Positions 24,588-37,613 of a stretch of DNA of 64,000 nucleotides are shown here, piece by piece. Every line of letters begins with the position of its first letter. The first letter of the stretch is position 1. The position numbers and the translations under genes were made by a program. The notes under the pieces were generated by a model. It was not told the origin of the DNA, did not search any database, and saw only the letters and a program-made list of their open reading frames with translations. The DNA comes from Sipunculus nudus (taxonomy: Eukaryota > Annelida > Sipuncula > Golfingiida > Sipunculidae), in assembly GCA_026874595.1 (NCBI GenBank), contig CM049310.1, forward strand, positions 250,001 to 314,000, written 5' to 3'.

Positions 24588-26107
24588 GTTAGCGGTTATG
24601 TTTAAACACATTTGCTTCTACGTTATCTCTTCAACTGTTACGGATCTCTTCTCTCATCAAGAATTGCGTTTCTATTTCATCGGATTCTGCACTTAAGTGT
24701 TATCATTATTGAATATCTTTGTTATCAAATTGTCATAAATATTCAATGGAATATCTTCATGATTTAATTGTCATGATAATCACATTCCTTTCTTGTGTCC
24801 CTTATACCATGAAGAAACACATTACCAGGGCTGTCTTGGGCACAACAGCAGAAACGAAAGCCTTATCGGTCTACAAGAGTTGCAGACGGGCATTGACGTT
24901 CTCCTCACCAATACTTTATTATTCGTGTTTTAGTTACCCAAACCTCGTTTGTCATCGGGAACAAGATCCATTATTATTGGATTCCATGTTTCATTTTCTG
25001 ATTACTGTAAACATCACATGTAAAGACCAACTCTTTTGTAAGAATGCAAAAGCTCTTTAAAAGTACATTAGACCCCATGAAATATACTTCATTTAACCCT
25101 AGCTTAGCGATCATTCTGCCCATCGGATTCCGCATTTGCGTGTTATGATTACTGATTTGCTTCATTATTAAATTGTCATGAATATTCAAATTCCTTTCTT
25201 ATGTCGCTTATACGATGCACAAACCCCTACCAAGTCTGTCTTGTGCACGATCAGTAAAATCGAATGCCTTATCGGTTAAACTAGTTCTGTACAGGCATTG
25301 GCGTTCTCCTCACCAATATATATAATCGTTTACTTTATTATTCGTGTTTTAGTTACTCAGACCTTGTTTTACATCAGGAGAGGCACCACTTACTGTTGGA
25401 TTCAATATTTGTGATTACTAAGTCAGCATCACATCTAAAGACCAAATCTTTTGAAACAATACCAAAGCTCTTTTAAAAACATCAGACCCCATGAAATGTT
25501 TATAATTTAAACCTGGCTCAGCGTAAATTCAGCCTGAAGATTTAAGATTCGAAGAAGCACCTCTGTAAATCTAAATTGTACACGTATATGAATGACTGAA
25601 TAACATCGGTTTTTTTTTCAAAGCGTGGCTCTTTTGATTAGGTTCTTGCTTTTAAAATGACCATATCGCCCGATGGGTTTCTGTTTCCTAATGGCCAATG
25701 CTTCTGTCTCGCTAAGACATGTGAGAACGAGGTAATTTTGCGTGGGTGCATACATTTAACAAATGACCATATGGCCCAATAGGGTTGGTTTTCTTTTCTA
25801 ATGTGCCATGTTTCTTTCACGCGTACACATGAATTTCAAAATTTCTTTGAAACTGTATATTCAATCAATAAACTGATCCAATTTAAAGGGGGGCATATCA
25901 GAAGAGCAGAAACAAAGCGTTCCTGATAATGTCATTTAGCTTGTCATGGGCACGCAAAGAAAGGTTTGCTCGAACTGAGTCCCTAATGGCCGTTTCGTTT
26001 CAACTTACAATGGATATCGCACTCATGAATGCCACCTTGCAAGTGCACGTGAGAAAGGCATAATTGTGCTTTCGAACAGGTCAGGACCATTACGCTGCAG
26101 CGTCCAA

Positions 26108-26181
26108 GGCCGGTTAGCTCCGTTGGTTAGAGCATCGTGCTGATAACGCGAAGGTCGCGGGTTCGACCCCCGTGCTGGCCA
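26108..26181 (+). pseudogene. Decayed tRNA-Ile(GAT) (reference decayed copy)
   Basis: It differs from the intact gene by A14 to C and G26 to A, and the leader ends CCAA instead of CCAT. A14 is nearly universal in tRNA, where it forms the reverse-Hoogsteen pair with T8. It is also the central conserved A of box A, which becomes TAGCTCCGTTGG. The G26 change is tolerated in many tRNAs. Anticodon, stems, box B and terminator are unchanged. I infer weakened Pol III recruitment and an unstable elbow. The trailer is CTTATGCTG here, so the usual TTTT is interrupted, unlike other copies. Confidence 0.82.
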
Positions 26182-26712
26182 AGGAAACTTCTTATGCTGG
26201 GATCTGTCAGACCGACGCATTGCACGGGTTTAATGTCAGCCGGAATTAATCGCTGGAACGAGGACCTTACACCAAGCCGTTCTTAGCGAGACCTTGACTT
26301 TTTCCATTTTCTCTCATGATTCGTCCGAAAGAAGGAAACCTTATTTAATTTATTTACTTCTAGTAACACGCACTGCAACGGTCGACTGGGTGCTCTGTTA
26401 TCCGCCCATAAACTGTGTGCAGATACACGTTTTTCTTTTTATCAAGATTTAATTGGCTCGCATGCATTTATTAATTATCTTTCACAAGAGATGTAGTTTC
26501 GCAGTTGGGAAATTAGTTGTCATGAAATCCACCAGTTGTCACTGCAGTCAATGAGTGTGCACTCACCTGCTGATGCAACATATATGTGAACTGTATACAA
26601 ATGAAGGGGCAAAATAAGCAATTAACCCTGGTGATAGTATACACTGCATACCACAGACAGTACAGTAAAGGAACATACGAAGCGGACTGCATACAGACCA
26701 ACAAAAGGGAAT

Positions 26713-26796
26713 TGTCAGAAGTGGGATTCGAACCCACGCCTGGAGAACCAGACTGCGACCTAAACGCAGCGGCTTAGACGGCTCGGCCATCCTGAC
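26713..26796 (-). pseudogene. Decayed tRNA-Leu, anticodon TAG (reference decayed copy)
   Basis: It differs from the intact gene by three substitutions. C34 became T, so the loop is TTTAGGT and the anticodon reads TAG, still leucine but for CUA codons. G24 became C, which breaks the C11-G24 pair of the D-stem. G18 became C, which removes the conserved contact with the T-loop and spoils box A (TGGCCGAGCCG). Acceptor, variable and T-arms are unchanged and the terminator is present. I infer poor transcription and folding. A functional TAG isoacceptor is less likely but not excluded. Confidence 0.82.
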
Positions 26797-28642
26797 GTTA
26801 GCGGCTATGTTTAAACACATTTGCTTCTACGTTATCTCTTCAACTGTTACGGATATCTTCTCGCATCAAGAATTCTCATCAAGAATTGCGTTTCTATTTC
26901 ATCGGATTCTGCACTTGCGTGTTATCATTATTGAATATCTTTGTTATCAAATTGTCATAAATATTCAATTGAATATCTTCATGATTTAATTGTCATGATA
27001 ATCACATTCCTTTCTTATGTCCCTTATACCATGCAGAAACACATTACCAGGGCTGTCTTGGGCACCATCAGTAGTAACGAAAGCCTTATCGGTCTACAAG
27101 AGTTGCAGACGGGCATTGACGTTCTCCTCACCAATACTTTATTATTCGTGTTTTAGTGACCCAAACCTCGTTTGTCATCGGGAACAACATCCATTATTAT
27201 TTGATTCCATGTTTCATTTTCTGATTACTGTAAACATCACATGTAAAGACCAACTCTTTTGAAAGAATGCAAAAGCTCTTTAAAAGTACATTAGACCCCA
27301 TGAAATATACTTCATTTAATCCTAGCTTAGCGATCATTCTGCCCATCGGATTCCGCATTTGTGTGTTATGATTACTGATTTGCTTCATTATTAAATTGTC
27401 ATGAATATTCAAATTCCTTTCTTATGTCGCTTATACGATGCACAAACCCCTACCAAGTCTGTCTTGTGCACGATCAGTACAATCGAATGCCTTATCGGTT
27501 AAACTAGTTCTGTACAGGCATTGACGTTCTCCTCACCAATATATATAATCGTTTACTTTATTATTCGTGTTTTAGTTACTCAGACCTTGTTTTACATCAG
27601 GAGAGGCACCACTTACTGTTGGATTCAATATTTGTGATTACTAAGTCAGCATCACATCTAAAGACCAAATCTTTTGAAACAATACCAAAGCTCTTTTAAA
27701 AACATCAGACCCCATGAAATGTTTATAATTTAAACCTGGCTCAGCGTAAATTCAGCCTGAAGATTTAAGATTCGAAGAAGCACCTCTGTAATTCTAAATT
27801 GTACATGTATATGAATGACTGAATGACATGAGTTTATTTTTTCAAAGCGCCGACTGAGGCGTGGCACTTTTGATTAGGTTCTTGCTTTTAAAATGACCAT
27901 TTCGCCCGATGGGTTTCTGTTTCCTAATGGCAAATGCTTCTGTCTCGCTAAGACATGTGAGAACGAGGTACTTTTGCGTGGTCGCATACATTTAACAAAT
28001 GACCATATGGCCCAATAGGGTTGGTTCTCTTTTCCAATGTGCCATGTTTCTTTCACGCGTACACATGAATTTCAAAATTTCTTTGAAACTGTATACTCAA
28101 TCAATAAACTGATCCAATTTAAAGGGGGGCATATCAGACGAGCAGAAACAAAGAGTTCCTGATAATGTCATTTAGCTTGTCATTTAACGAGGACCTTACA
28201 CCAAGCCGTTCTTAGCGAGACCTTGACTTTTTCCATTTTGTCTCATTATTCGTCCGAAAGAAGGAAACTTTATTTAATTTATTTACTTCTAGTAACACGC
28301 ACTGCAACGGTCGACTTGGTGCTCTGTTATCCGTCCATAAACTGTGTGCAGATACACGTTTTTCTTTATGTCAAGATTTAATTGGCTCGCATGCATTTAT
28401 TAATTATCTTTCACAAGAGATGTAGTTTCGCAGTTGGGAAATTAGTTGTCATGAAATCCACCAGTTGTCACTGAAGTCAATGAGTGTGCACTCACCTGCT
28501 GATGCAACATATATGCGAACTGTAAACAAATGAAGGGGCAAAATAAGCAATTAAACCCTGGTGATAGTATACACTGAATACCACAGGCAGTACAGTAAAG
28601 GAACATACGAAGCGGACTGCATACATACCAACAAAAGGGAAT
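26713..28642. repeat. Short class-3 monomer (1930 bp), tRNA-Ile deleted
   Basis: Relative to a full monomer, 309 bp including the whole tRNA-Ile gene are missing. The junction at 28183-28186 reads TCAT, then TT, then AACGAGG, and TT is filler not present at either parental edge. It begins with a decayed tRNA-Leu and ends next to an intact one. It also carries a CCATCAGTAGTAACG variant near 27064 in place of the usual CAACAGCAGAAACG. Confidence 0.92.
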
Positions 28643-28726
28643 TGTCAGAAGTGGGATTCGAACCCACGCCTGGAGAACCAGACTGCGACCTGAACGCAGC
28701 GCCTTAGACCGCTCGGCCATCCTGAC
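28643..28726 (-). tRNA. tRNA-Leu-CAG: tRNA-Leu(CAG)
   Basis: Intact reference sequence. It follows the first short monomer and is surrounded on both sides by decayed Leu copies. Confidence 0.96.
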
Positions 28727-30258
28727 GTTAGCGGCTCTGTTTAAACACATTTGCTTCTACGTTATCCCTTCAACTGTTACGGATCTCTTCTCTCATCAAG
28801 AATTCTCATCAAGAATTGCGTTTCTATTTCATCGGATTCTGCACTTGCGTGTTATCATTATTGAATATCTTTGTTATCAAATTGTCATAAATATTCAATG
28901 GAATATCTTCATGATTTAATTGTCATGATAATCACATTCCTTTCTTATGTCCCTTATACCATGCAGAAACACATTACCAGGGCTGTCTTGGGCACAACAG
29001 CAGAAACGAAAGCCTTATCGGTCTACAAGAGTTGCAGACGGGCATTGACGTTCTCCTCACCAATACTTTATTATTCGTGTTTTAGTTACCCAAACCTCGT
29101 TTGTCATCGGGAACAACATCCATTATTATTGGATTCCATGTTTCATTTTCTGATTACTGTAAACATCACATGTAAAGACCAACTCTTTTGTAAGAATGCA
29201 AAGCTCTTTAAAAGTACATTAGACCCCATGAAATATACTTCATTTAACCCTAGCTTAGCGATCATTCTGCCCATCGGATTCCGCATTTGCGTGTTATGAT
29301 TACTGATTTGCTTCATTATTAAATTGTCATGAATATTCAAATTCCTTTCTTATGTCGCTTATACGATGCACAAACCCCTACCAAGTCTGTCTTGTGCACG
29401 ATCAGTAAAATCGAATGCCTTATCGGTTAAACTAGTTCTGTACAGGCATTGACGTTCTCCTCACCAATATATATAATCGTTTACTTTATTATTCGTGTTT
29501 TAGTTACTCAGACCTTGTTTTACATCAGGAGAGGCACCACTTACTGTTGGATTCAATATTTGTGATTACTAAGTCAGCATCACATCTAAAGACCAAATCT
29601 TTTGAAACAATACCAAAGCTCTTTTAAAAACATCAGACCCCATGAAATGTTTATAATTTAAACCTGGCTCAGCGTAAATTCAGCCTGAAGATTTAAGATT
29701 CGAAGAAGCACCTCTGTAATTCTAAATTGTACACGTATATGAATGACTGAATAACATCAGTTTTTTTTTCAAAGCGTGGCTCTTTTGATTAGGTTCTTGC
29801 TTTTAAAATGACCATATCGCCCGATGGGTTTCTGTTTCCTAATGGCCAATGCTTCTGTCTCGCTAAGACATGTGAGAACGAGGTAATTTTGCGTGGGTGC
29901 ATACATTTAACAAATGACCATATGGCCCAATAGGGTTGGTTTTCTTTTCTAATATGCCATGTTTCTTTCACGCGTACACATGAATTTCAAAATTTCTTTG
30001 AAACTGTATATTCAATCAATAAACTGATCCAATTTAAAGGGGGGCATATCAGAAGAGCAGAAACAAAGCGTTCCTGATAATGTCATTTAGCTTGTCATGG
30101 GCACGCAAAGAAAGGTTTGCTCGAACTGAGTCCCGAATGGCCGTTTCGTTTCAACTTACAATGGATATCGCACTCATGAATGCCACCTTGCAAGTGCACG
30201 TGAGAAAGGCATAATTGTGCTTTCGAACAGGTCAGGACCATTACGCTGCAGCGTCCAA

Positions 30259-30332
30259 GGCCGGTTAGCTCCGTTGGTTAGAGCATCGTGCTGATAACGC
30301 GAAGGTCGCGGGTTCGACCCCCGTGCTGGCCA
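30259..30332 (+). pseudogene. Decayed tRNA-Ile(GAT)
   Basis: Same A14C and G26A changes as at 26108. TTTT terminator present. Confidence 0.82.
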
Positions 30333-30863
30333 AGGAAACTTCTTTTGCTGGGATCTGTCAGACCGACGCATTGCACGGGTTTAATGTCAGCCGGAATTAA
30401 TCGCTGGAACGAGGACCTTACACCAAGCCGTTCTTAGCGAGACCTTGACTTTTTCCATTTTCTCTCATGATTCGTCCGAAAGAAGGAAACCTTATTTAAT
30501 TTATTTACTTCTAGTAACACGCACTGCAACGGTCCACTGGGTGCTCTGTTATCCGCCCATAAACTGTGTGCAGATACACGTTTTTCTTTTTATCAAGATT
30601 TAATTGGCTCGCATGCATTTATTAATTATCTTTCACAAGAGATGTAGTTTCGCAGTTGGGAAATTAGTTGTCATGAAATCCACCAGTTGTCACTGCAGTC
30701 AATGAGTGTGCACTCACCTGCTGATGCAACATATATGTGAACTGTATACAAATGAAGGGGCAAAACAAGCAATTAACCCTGGTGATAGTATACACTGCAT
30801 ACCACAGACAGTACAGTAAAGGAACATACGAAGCGGACTGCATACAGACCAACAAAAGGGAAT

Positions 30864-30947
30864 TGTCAGAAGTGGGATTCGAACCCACGCCTGGAGAACC
30901 AGACTGCGACCTAAACGCAGCGGCTTAGACGGCTCGGCCATCCTGAC
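30864..30947 (-). pseudogene. Decayed tRNA-Leu, anticodon TAG
   Basis: Same three changes as the copy at 26713. It opens the homogenised 2222-bp block. Confidence 0.82.
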
Positions 30948-32480
30948 GTTAGCGGCTATGTTTAAACACATTTGCTTCTACGTTATCTCTTCAACTGTTA
31001 CGGATATCTTCTCGCATCAAGAATTCTCATCAAGAATTGCGTTTCTATTTCATCGGATTCTGCACTTGCGTGTTATCATTATTGAATATCTTTGTTATCA
31101 AATTGTCATAAATATTCAATTGAATATCTTCATGATTTAATTGTCATGATAATCACATTCCTTTCTTATGTCCCTTATACCATGCAGAAACACATTTCCA
31201 GGGCTGTCTTGGGCACAACAGCAGAAACGAAAGCCTTATCGGTCTACAAGAGTTGCAGACGGGCATTGACGTTCTCCTCACCAATACTTTATTATTCGTG
31301 TTTTAGTTACCCAAACCTCGTTTGTCATCGGGAACAAGATCCATTATTATTGGATTCCATGTTTCATTTTCTGATTACTGTAAACATCAGATGTAAAGAC
31401 CAACTCTTTTGTAAGAATGCAAAAGCTCTTTAAAAGTACATTAGACCCCATGAAATATACTTCATTTAACCCTAGCTTAGCGATCATTCTGCCCATCGGA
31501 TTCCGCATTTGCGTGTTATGATTACTGATTTGCTTCATTATTAAATTGTCATGAATATTCAAATTCCTTTCTTATGTCGCTTATACGATGCACAAACCCC
31601 TACCAAGTCTGTCTTGTGCACGATCAGTAAAATCGAATGCCTTATCGGTTAAACTAGTTCTGTACAGGCATTGACGTTCTCCTCACCAATATATATAATC
31701 GTTTACTTTATTATTCGTGTTTTAGTTACTCAGACCTTGTTTTACATCAGGAGAGGCACCACTTACTGTTGGATTCAATATTTGTGATTACTAAGTCAGC
31801 ATCACATCTAAAGACCAAATCTTTTGAAACAATACCAAATCTCTTTTAAAAACATCAGACCCCATGAAATGTTTATAATTTAAACCTGGCTCAGCGTAAA
31901 TTCAGCCTGAAGATTTAAGATTCGAAGAAGCACCTCTGTAAATCTAAATTGTACACGTATATGAATGACTGAATAACATCGGTTTTTTTTTCAAAGCGTG
32001 GCTCTTTTGATTAGGTTCTTGCTTTTAAAATGACCATATCGCCCGATGGGTTTCTGTTTCCTAATGGCCAATGCTTCTGTCTCGCTAAGACATGTGAGAA
32101 CGAGGTAATTTTGCGTGGGTGCATACATTTAACAAATGACCATATGGCCCAATAGGGTTGGTTTTCTTTTCTAATGTGCCATGTTTCTTTCACGCGTACA
32201 CATGAATTTCAAAATTTCTTTGAAACTGTATATTCAATCAATAAACTGATCCAATTTAAAGGGGGGCATATCAGAAGAGCAGAAACAAAGCGTTCCTGAT
32301 AATGTCATTTAGCTTGTCATGGGCACGCAAAGAAAGGTTTGCTCGAACTGAGTCCCGAATGGCCGTTTCGTTTCAACTTACAATGGATATCGCACTCATG
32401 AATGCCACCTTGCAAGTGCACGTGAGAAAGGCATAATTGTGCTTTCGAACAGGTCAGGACCATTACGCTGCAGCGTCCAA

Positions 32481-32554
32481 GGCCGGTTAGCTCCGTTGGT
32501 TAGAGCATCGTGCTGATAACGCGAAGGTCGCGGGTTCGACCCCCGTGCTGGCCA
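32481..32554 (+). pseudogene. Decayed tRNA-Ile(GAT)
   Basis: Same changes as at 26108. Trailer variant CTTTTCCTGG. Confidence 0.82.
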
Positions 32555-33085
32555 AGGAAACTTCTTTTCCTGGGATCTGTCAGACCGACGCATTGCACGG
32601 GTTTAATGTCAGCCGGAATTAATCGCTGGAACGAGGACCTTACACCAAGCCGTTCTTAGCGAGACCTTGACTTTTTCCATTTTCTCTCATGATTCGTCCG
32701 AAAGAAGGAAACCTTATTTAATTTATTTACTTCTAGTAACACGCACTGCAACGGTCCACTGGGTGCTCTGTTATCCGCCCATAAACTGTGTGCAGATACA
32801 CGTTTTTCTTTTTATCAAGATTTAATTGGCTCGCATGCATTTATTAATTATCTTTCACAAGAGATGTAGTTTCGCAGTTGGGAAATTAGTTGTCATGAAA
32901 TCCACCAGTTGTCACTGCAGTCAATGAGTGTGCACTCACCTGCTGATGCAACATATATGTGAACTGTATACAAATGAAGGGGCAAAACAAGCAATTAACC
33001 CTGGTGATAGTATACACTGCATACCACAGACAGTACAGTAAAGGAACATACGAAGCGGACTGCATACAGACCAACAAAAGGGAAT

Positions 33086-33169
33086 TGTCAGAAGTGGGAT
33101 TCGAACCCACGCCTGGAGAACCAGACTGCGACCTAAACGCAGCGGCTTAGACGGCTCGGCCATCCTGAC
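33086..33169 (-). pseudogene. Decayed tRNA-Leu, anticodon TAG
   Basis: Identical to the copy at 26713. The left flank has CAAAACAAG, as at 30864. Confidence 0.82.
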
Positions 33170-34702
33170 GTTAGCGGCTATGTTTAAACACATTTGCTTC
33201 TACGTTATCTCTTCAACTGTTACGGATATCTTCTCGCATCAAGAATTCTCATCAAGAATTGCGTTTCTATTTCATCGGATTCTGCACTTGCGTGTTATCA
33301 TTATTGAATATCTTTGTTATCAAATTGTCATAAATATTCAATTGAATATCTTCATGATTTAATTGTCATGATAATCACATTCCTTTCTTATGTCCCTTAT
33401 ACCATGCAGAAACACATTTCCAGGGCTGTCTTGGGCACAACAGCAGAAACGAAAGCCTTATCGGTCTACAAGAGTTGCAGACGGGCATTGACGTTCTCCT
33501 CACCAATACTTTATTATTCGTGTTTTAGTTACCCAAACCTCGTTTGTCATCGGGAACAAGATCCATTATTATTGGATTCCATGTTTCATTTTCTGATTAC
33601 TGTAAACATCAGATGTAAAGACCAACTCTTTTGTAAGAATGCAAAAGCTCTTTAAAAGTACATTAGACCCCATGAAATATACTTCATTTAACCCTAGCTT
33701 AGCGATCATTCTGCCCATCGGATTCCGCATTTGCGTGTTATGATTACTGATTTGCTTCATTATTAAATTGTCATGAATATTCAAATTCCTTTCTTATGTC
33801 GCTTATACGATGCACAAACCCCTACCAAGTCTGTCTTGTGCACGATCAGTAAAATCGAATGCCTTATCGGTTAAACTAGTTCTGTACAGGCATTGACGTT
33901 CTCCTCACCAATATATATAATCGTTTACTTTATTATTCGTGTTTTAGTTACTCAGACCTTGTTTTACATCAGGAGAGGCACCACTTACTGTTGGATTCAA
34001 TATTTGTGATTACTAAGTCAGCATCACATCTAAAGACCAAATCTTTTGAAACAATACCAAATCTCTTTTAAAAACATCAGACCCCATGAAATGTTTATAA
34101 TTTAAACCTGGCTCAGCGTAAATTCAGCCTGAAGATTTAAGATTCGAAGAAGCACCTCTGTAAATCTAAATTGTACACGTATATGAATGACTGAATAACA
34201 TCGGTTTTTTTTTCAAAGCGTGGCTCTTTTGATTAGGTTCTTGCTTTTAAAATGACCATATCGCCCGATGGGTTTCTGTTTCCTAATGGCCAATGCTTCT
34301 GTCTCGCTAAGACATGTGAGAACGAGGTAATTTTGCGTGGGTGCATACATTTAACAAATGACCATATGGCCCAATAGGGTTGGTTTTCTTTTCTAATGTG
34401 CCATGTTTCTTTCACGCGTACACATGAATTTCAAAATTTCTTTGAAACTGTATATTCAATCAATAAACTGATCCAATTTAAAGGGGGGCATATCAGAAGA
34501 GCAGAAACAAAGCGTTCCTGATAATGTCATTTAGCTTGTCATGGGCACGCAAAGAAAGGTTTGCTCGAACTGAGTCCCGAATGGCCGTTTCGTTTCAACT
34601 TACAATGGATATCGCACTCATGAATGCCACCTTGCAAGTGCACGTGAGAAAGGCATAATTGTGCTTTCGAACAGGTCAGGACCATTACGCTGCAGCGTCC
34701 AA

Positions 34703-34776
34703 GGCCGGTTAGCTCCGTTGGTTAGAGCATCGTGCTGATAACGCGAAGGTCGCGGGTTCGACCCCCGTGCTGGCCA
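34703..34776 (+). pseudogene. Decayed tRNA-Ile(GAT)
   Basis: Same changes as at 26108, within the homogenised block. Confidence 0.82.
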
Positions 34777-35307
34777 AGGAAACTTCTTTTGCTGGGATCT
34801 GTCAGACCGACGCATTGCACGGGTTTAATGTCAGCCGGAATTAATCGCTGGAACGAGGACCTTACACCAAGCCGTTCTTAGCGAGACCTTGACTTTTTCC
34901 ATTTTCTCTCATGATTCGTCCGAAAGAAGGAAACCTTATTTAATTTATTTACTTCTAGTAACACGCACTGCAACGGTCGACTGGGTGCTCTGTTATCCGC
35001 CCATTAACTGTGTGCAGATACACGTTTTTCTTTTTATCAAGATTTAATTGGCTCGCATGCATTTATTAATTATCTTTCACAAGAGATGTAGTTTCGCAGT
35101 TGGGAAATTAGTTGTCATGAAATCCACCAGTTGTCACTGCAGTCAATGAGTGTGCACTCACCTGCTGATGCAACATATATGTGAACTGTATACAAATGAA
35201 GGGGCAAAATAAGCAATTAACCCTGGTGATAGTATACACTGCATACCACAGACAGTACAGTAAAGGAACATACGAAGCGGACTGCATACAGACCAACAAA
35301 AGGGAAT

Positions 35308-35391
35308 TGTCAGAAGTGGGATTCGAACCCACGCCTGGAGAACCAGACTGCGACCTAAACGCAGCGGCTTAGACGGCTCGGCCATCCTGAC
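35308..35391 (-). pseudogene. Decayed tRNA-Leu, anticodon TAG
   Basis: Identical to the copy at 26713. Its left flank carries a CCATTAACTG variant near 35000. Confidence 0.82.
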
Positions 35392-36924
35392 GTTAGCGGC
35401 TATGTTTAAACACATTTGCTTCTACGTTATCTCTTCAACTGTTACGGATATCTTCTCGCATCAAGAATTCTCATCAAGAATTGCGTTTCTATTTCATCGG
35501 ATTCTGCACTTGCGTGTTATCATTATTGAATATCTTTGTTATCAAATTGTCATAAATATTCAATTGAATATCTTCATGATTTAATTGTCATGATAATCAC
35601 ATTCCTTTCTTATGTCCCTTATACCATGCAGAAACACATTTCCAGGGCTGTCTTGGGCACAACAGCAGAAACGAAAGCCTTATCGGTCTACAAGAGTTGC
35701 AGACGGGCATTGACGTTCTCCTCACCAATACTTTATTATTCGTGTTTTAGTTACCCAAACCTCGTTTGTCATCGGGAACAAGATCCATTATTATTGGATT
35801 CCATGTTTCATTTTCTGATTACTGTAAACATCAGATGTAAAGACCAACTCTTTTGTAAGAATGCAAAAGCTCTTTAAAAGTACATTAGACCCCATGAAAT
35901 ATACTTCATTTAACCCTAGCTTAGCGATCATTCTGCCCATCGGATTCCGCATTTGCGTGTTATGATTACTGATTTGCTTCATTATTAAATTGTCATGAAT
36001 ATTCAAATTCCTTTCTTATGTCGCTTATACGATGCACAAACCCCTACCAAGTCTGTCTTGTGCACGATCAGTAAAATCGAATGCCTTATCGGTTAAACTA
36101 GTTCTGTACAGGCATTGACGTTCTCCTCACCAATATATATAATCGTTTACTTTATTATTCGTGTTTTAGTTACTCAGACCTTGTTTTACATCAGGAGAGG
36201 CACCACTTACTGTTGGATTCAATATTTGTGATTACTAAGTCAGCATCACATCTAAAGACCAAATCTTTTGAAACAATACCAAAGCTCTTTTAAAAACATC
36301 AGACCCCATGAAATGTTTATAATTTAAACCTGGCTCAGCGTAAATTCAGCCTGAAGATTTAAGATTCGAAGAAGCACCTCTGTAAATCTAAATTGTACAC
36401 GTATATGAATGACTGAATAACATCGGTTTTTTTTTCAAAGCGTGGCTCTTTTGATTAGGTTCTTGCTTTTAAAATGACCATATCGCCCGATGGGTTTCTG
36501 TTTCCTAATGGCCAATGCTTCTGTCTCGCTAAGACATGTGAGAACGAGGTAATTTTGCGTGGGTGCATACATTTAACAAATGACCATATGGCCCAATAGG
36601 GTTGGTTTTCTTTTCTAATGTGCCATGTTTCTTTCACGCGTACACATGAATTTCAAAATTTCTTTGAAACTGTATATTCAATCAATAAACTGATCCAATT
36701 TAAAGGGGGGCATATCAGAAGAGCAGAAACAAAGCGTTCCTGATAATATCATTTAGCTTGTCATGGGCACGCAAAGAAAGGTTTGCTCGAACTGAGTCCC
36801 TAATGGCCGTTTCGTTTCAACTTACAATGGATATCGCACTCATGAATGCCACCTTGCAAGTGCACGTGAGAAAGGCATAATTGTGCTTTCGAACAGGTCA
36901 GGACCATTACGCTGCAGCGTCCAA

Positions 36925-36998
36925 GGCCGGTTAGCTCCGTTGGTTAGAGCATCGTGCTGATAACGCGAAGGTCGCGGGTTCGACCCCCGTGCTGGCCA
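36925..36998 (+). pseudogene. Decayed tRNA-Ile(GAT)
   Basis: Same changes as at 26108. From here, several leaders have GTCCCTAATG for GTCCCGAATG about 120 bases upstream. Confidence 0.82.
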
Positions 36999-37529
36999 AG
37001 GAAACTTCTTTTGCTGGGATCTGTCAGACCGACGCATTGCACGGGTTTAATGTCAGCCGGAATTAATCGCTGGAACGAGGACCTTACACCAAGCCGTTCT
37101 TAGCGAGACCTTGACTTTTTCCATTTTCTCTCATGATTCGTCCGAAAGAAGGAAACCTTATTTAATTTATTTACTTCTAGTAACACGCACTGCAACGGTC
37201 GACTGGGTGCTCTGTTATCCGCCCATAAACTGTGTGCAGATACACGTTTTTCTTTTTATCAAGATTTAATTGGCTCGCATGCATTTATTAATTATCTTTC
37301 ACAAGAGATGTAGTTTCGCAGTTGGGAAATTAGTTGTCATGAAATCCACCAGTTGTCACTGCAGTCAATGAGTGTGCACTCACCTGCTGATGCAACATAT
37401 ATGTGAACTGTATACAAATGAAGGGGCAAAATAAGCAATTAACCCTGGTGATAGTATACACTGCATACCACAGACAGTACAGTAAAGGAACATACGAAGC
37501 GGACTGCATACAGACCAACAAAAGGGAAT

Positions 37530-37613
37530 TGTCAGAAGTGGGATTCGAACCCACGCCTGGAGAACCAGACTGCGACCTAAACGCAGCGGCTTAGACGGCT
37601 CGGCCATCCTGAC
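37530..37613 (-). pseudogene. Decayed tRNA-Leu, anticodon TAG
   Basis: Identical to the copy at 26713, third of the homogenised block's interior copies. Confidence 0.82.

Noticed and set aside
26023-26220. Minus-strand 65-codon frame with WPARGSNPRPSRYQHDALTN
   Set aside because: It is the antisense of the decayed tRNA-Ile, another familiar false protein. It is open in class-2 monomers mainly because of the substitutions there.
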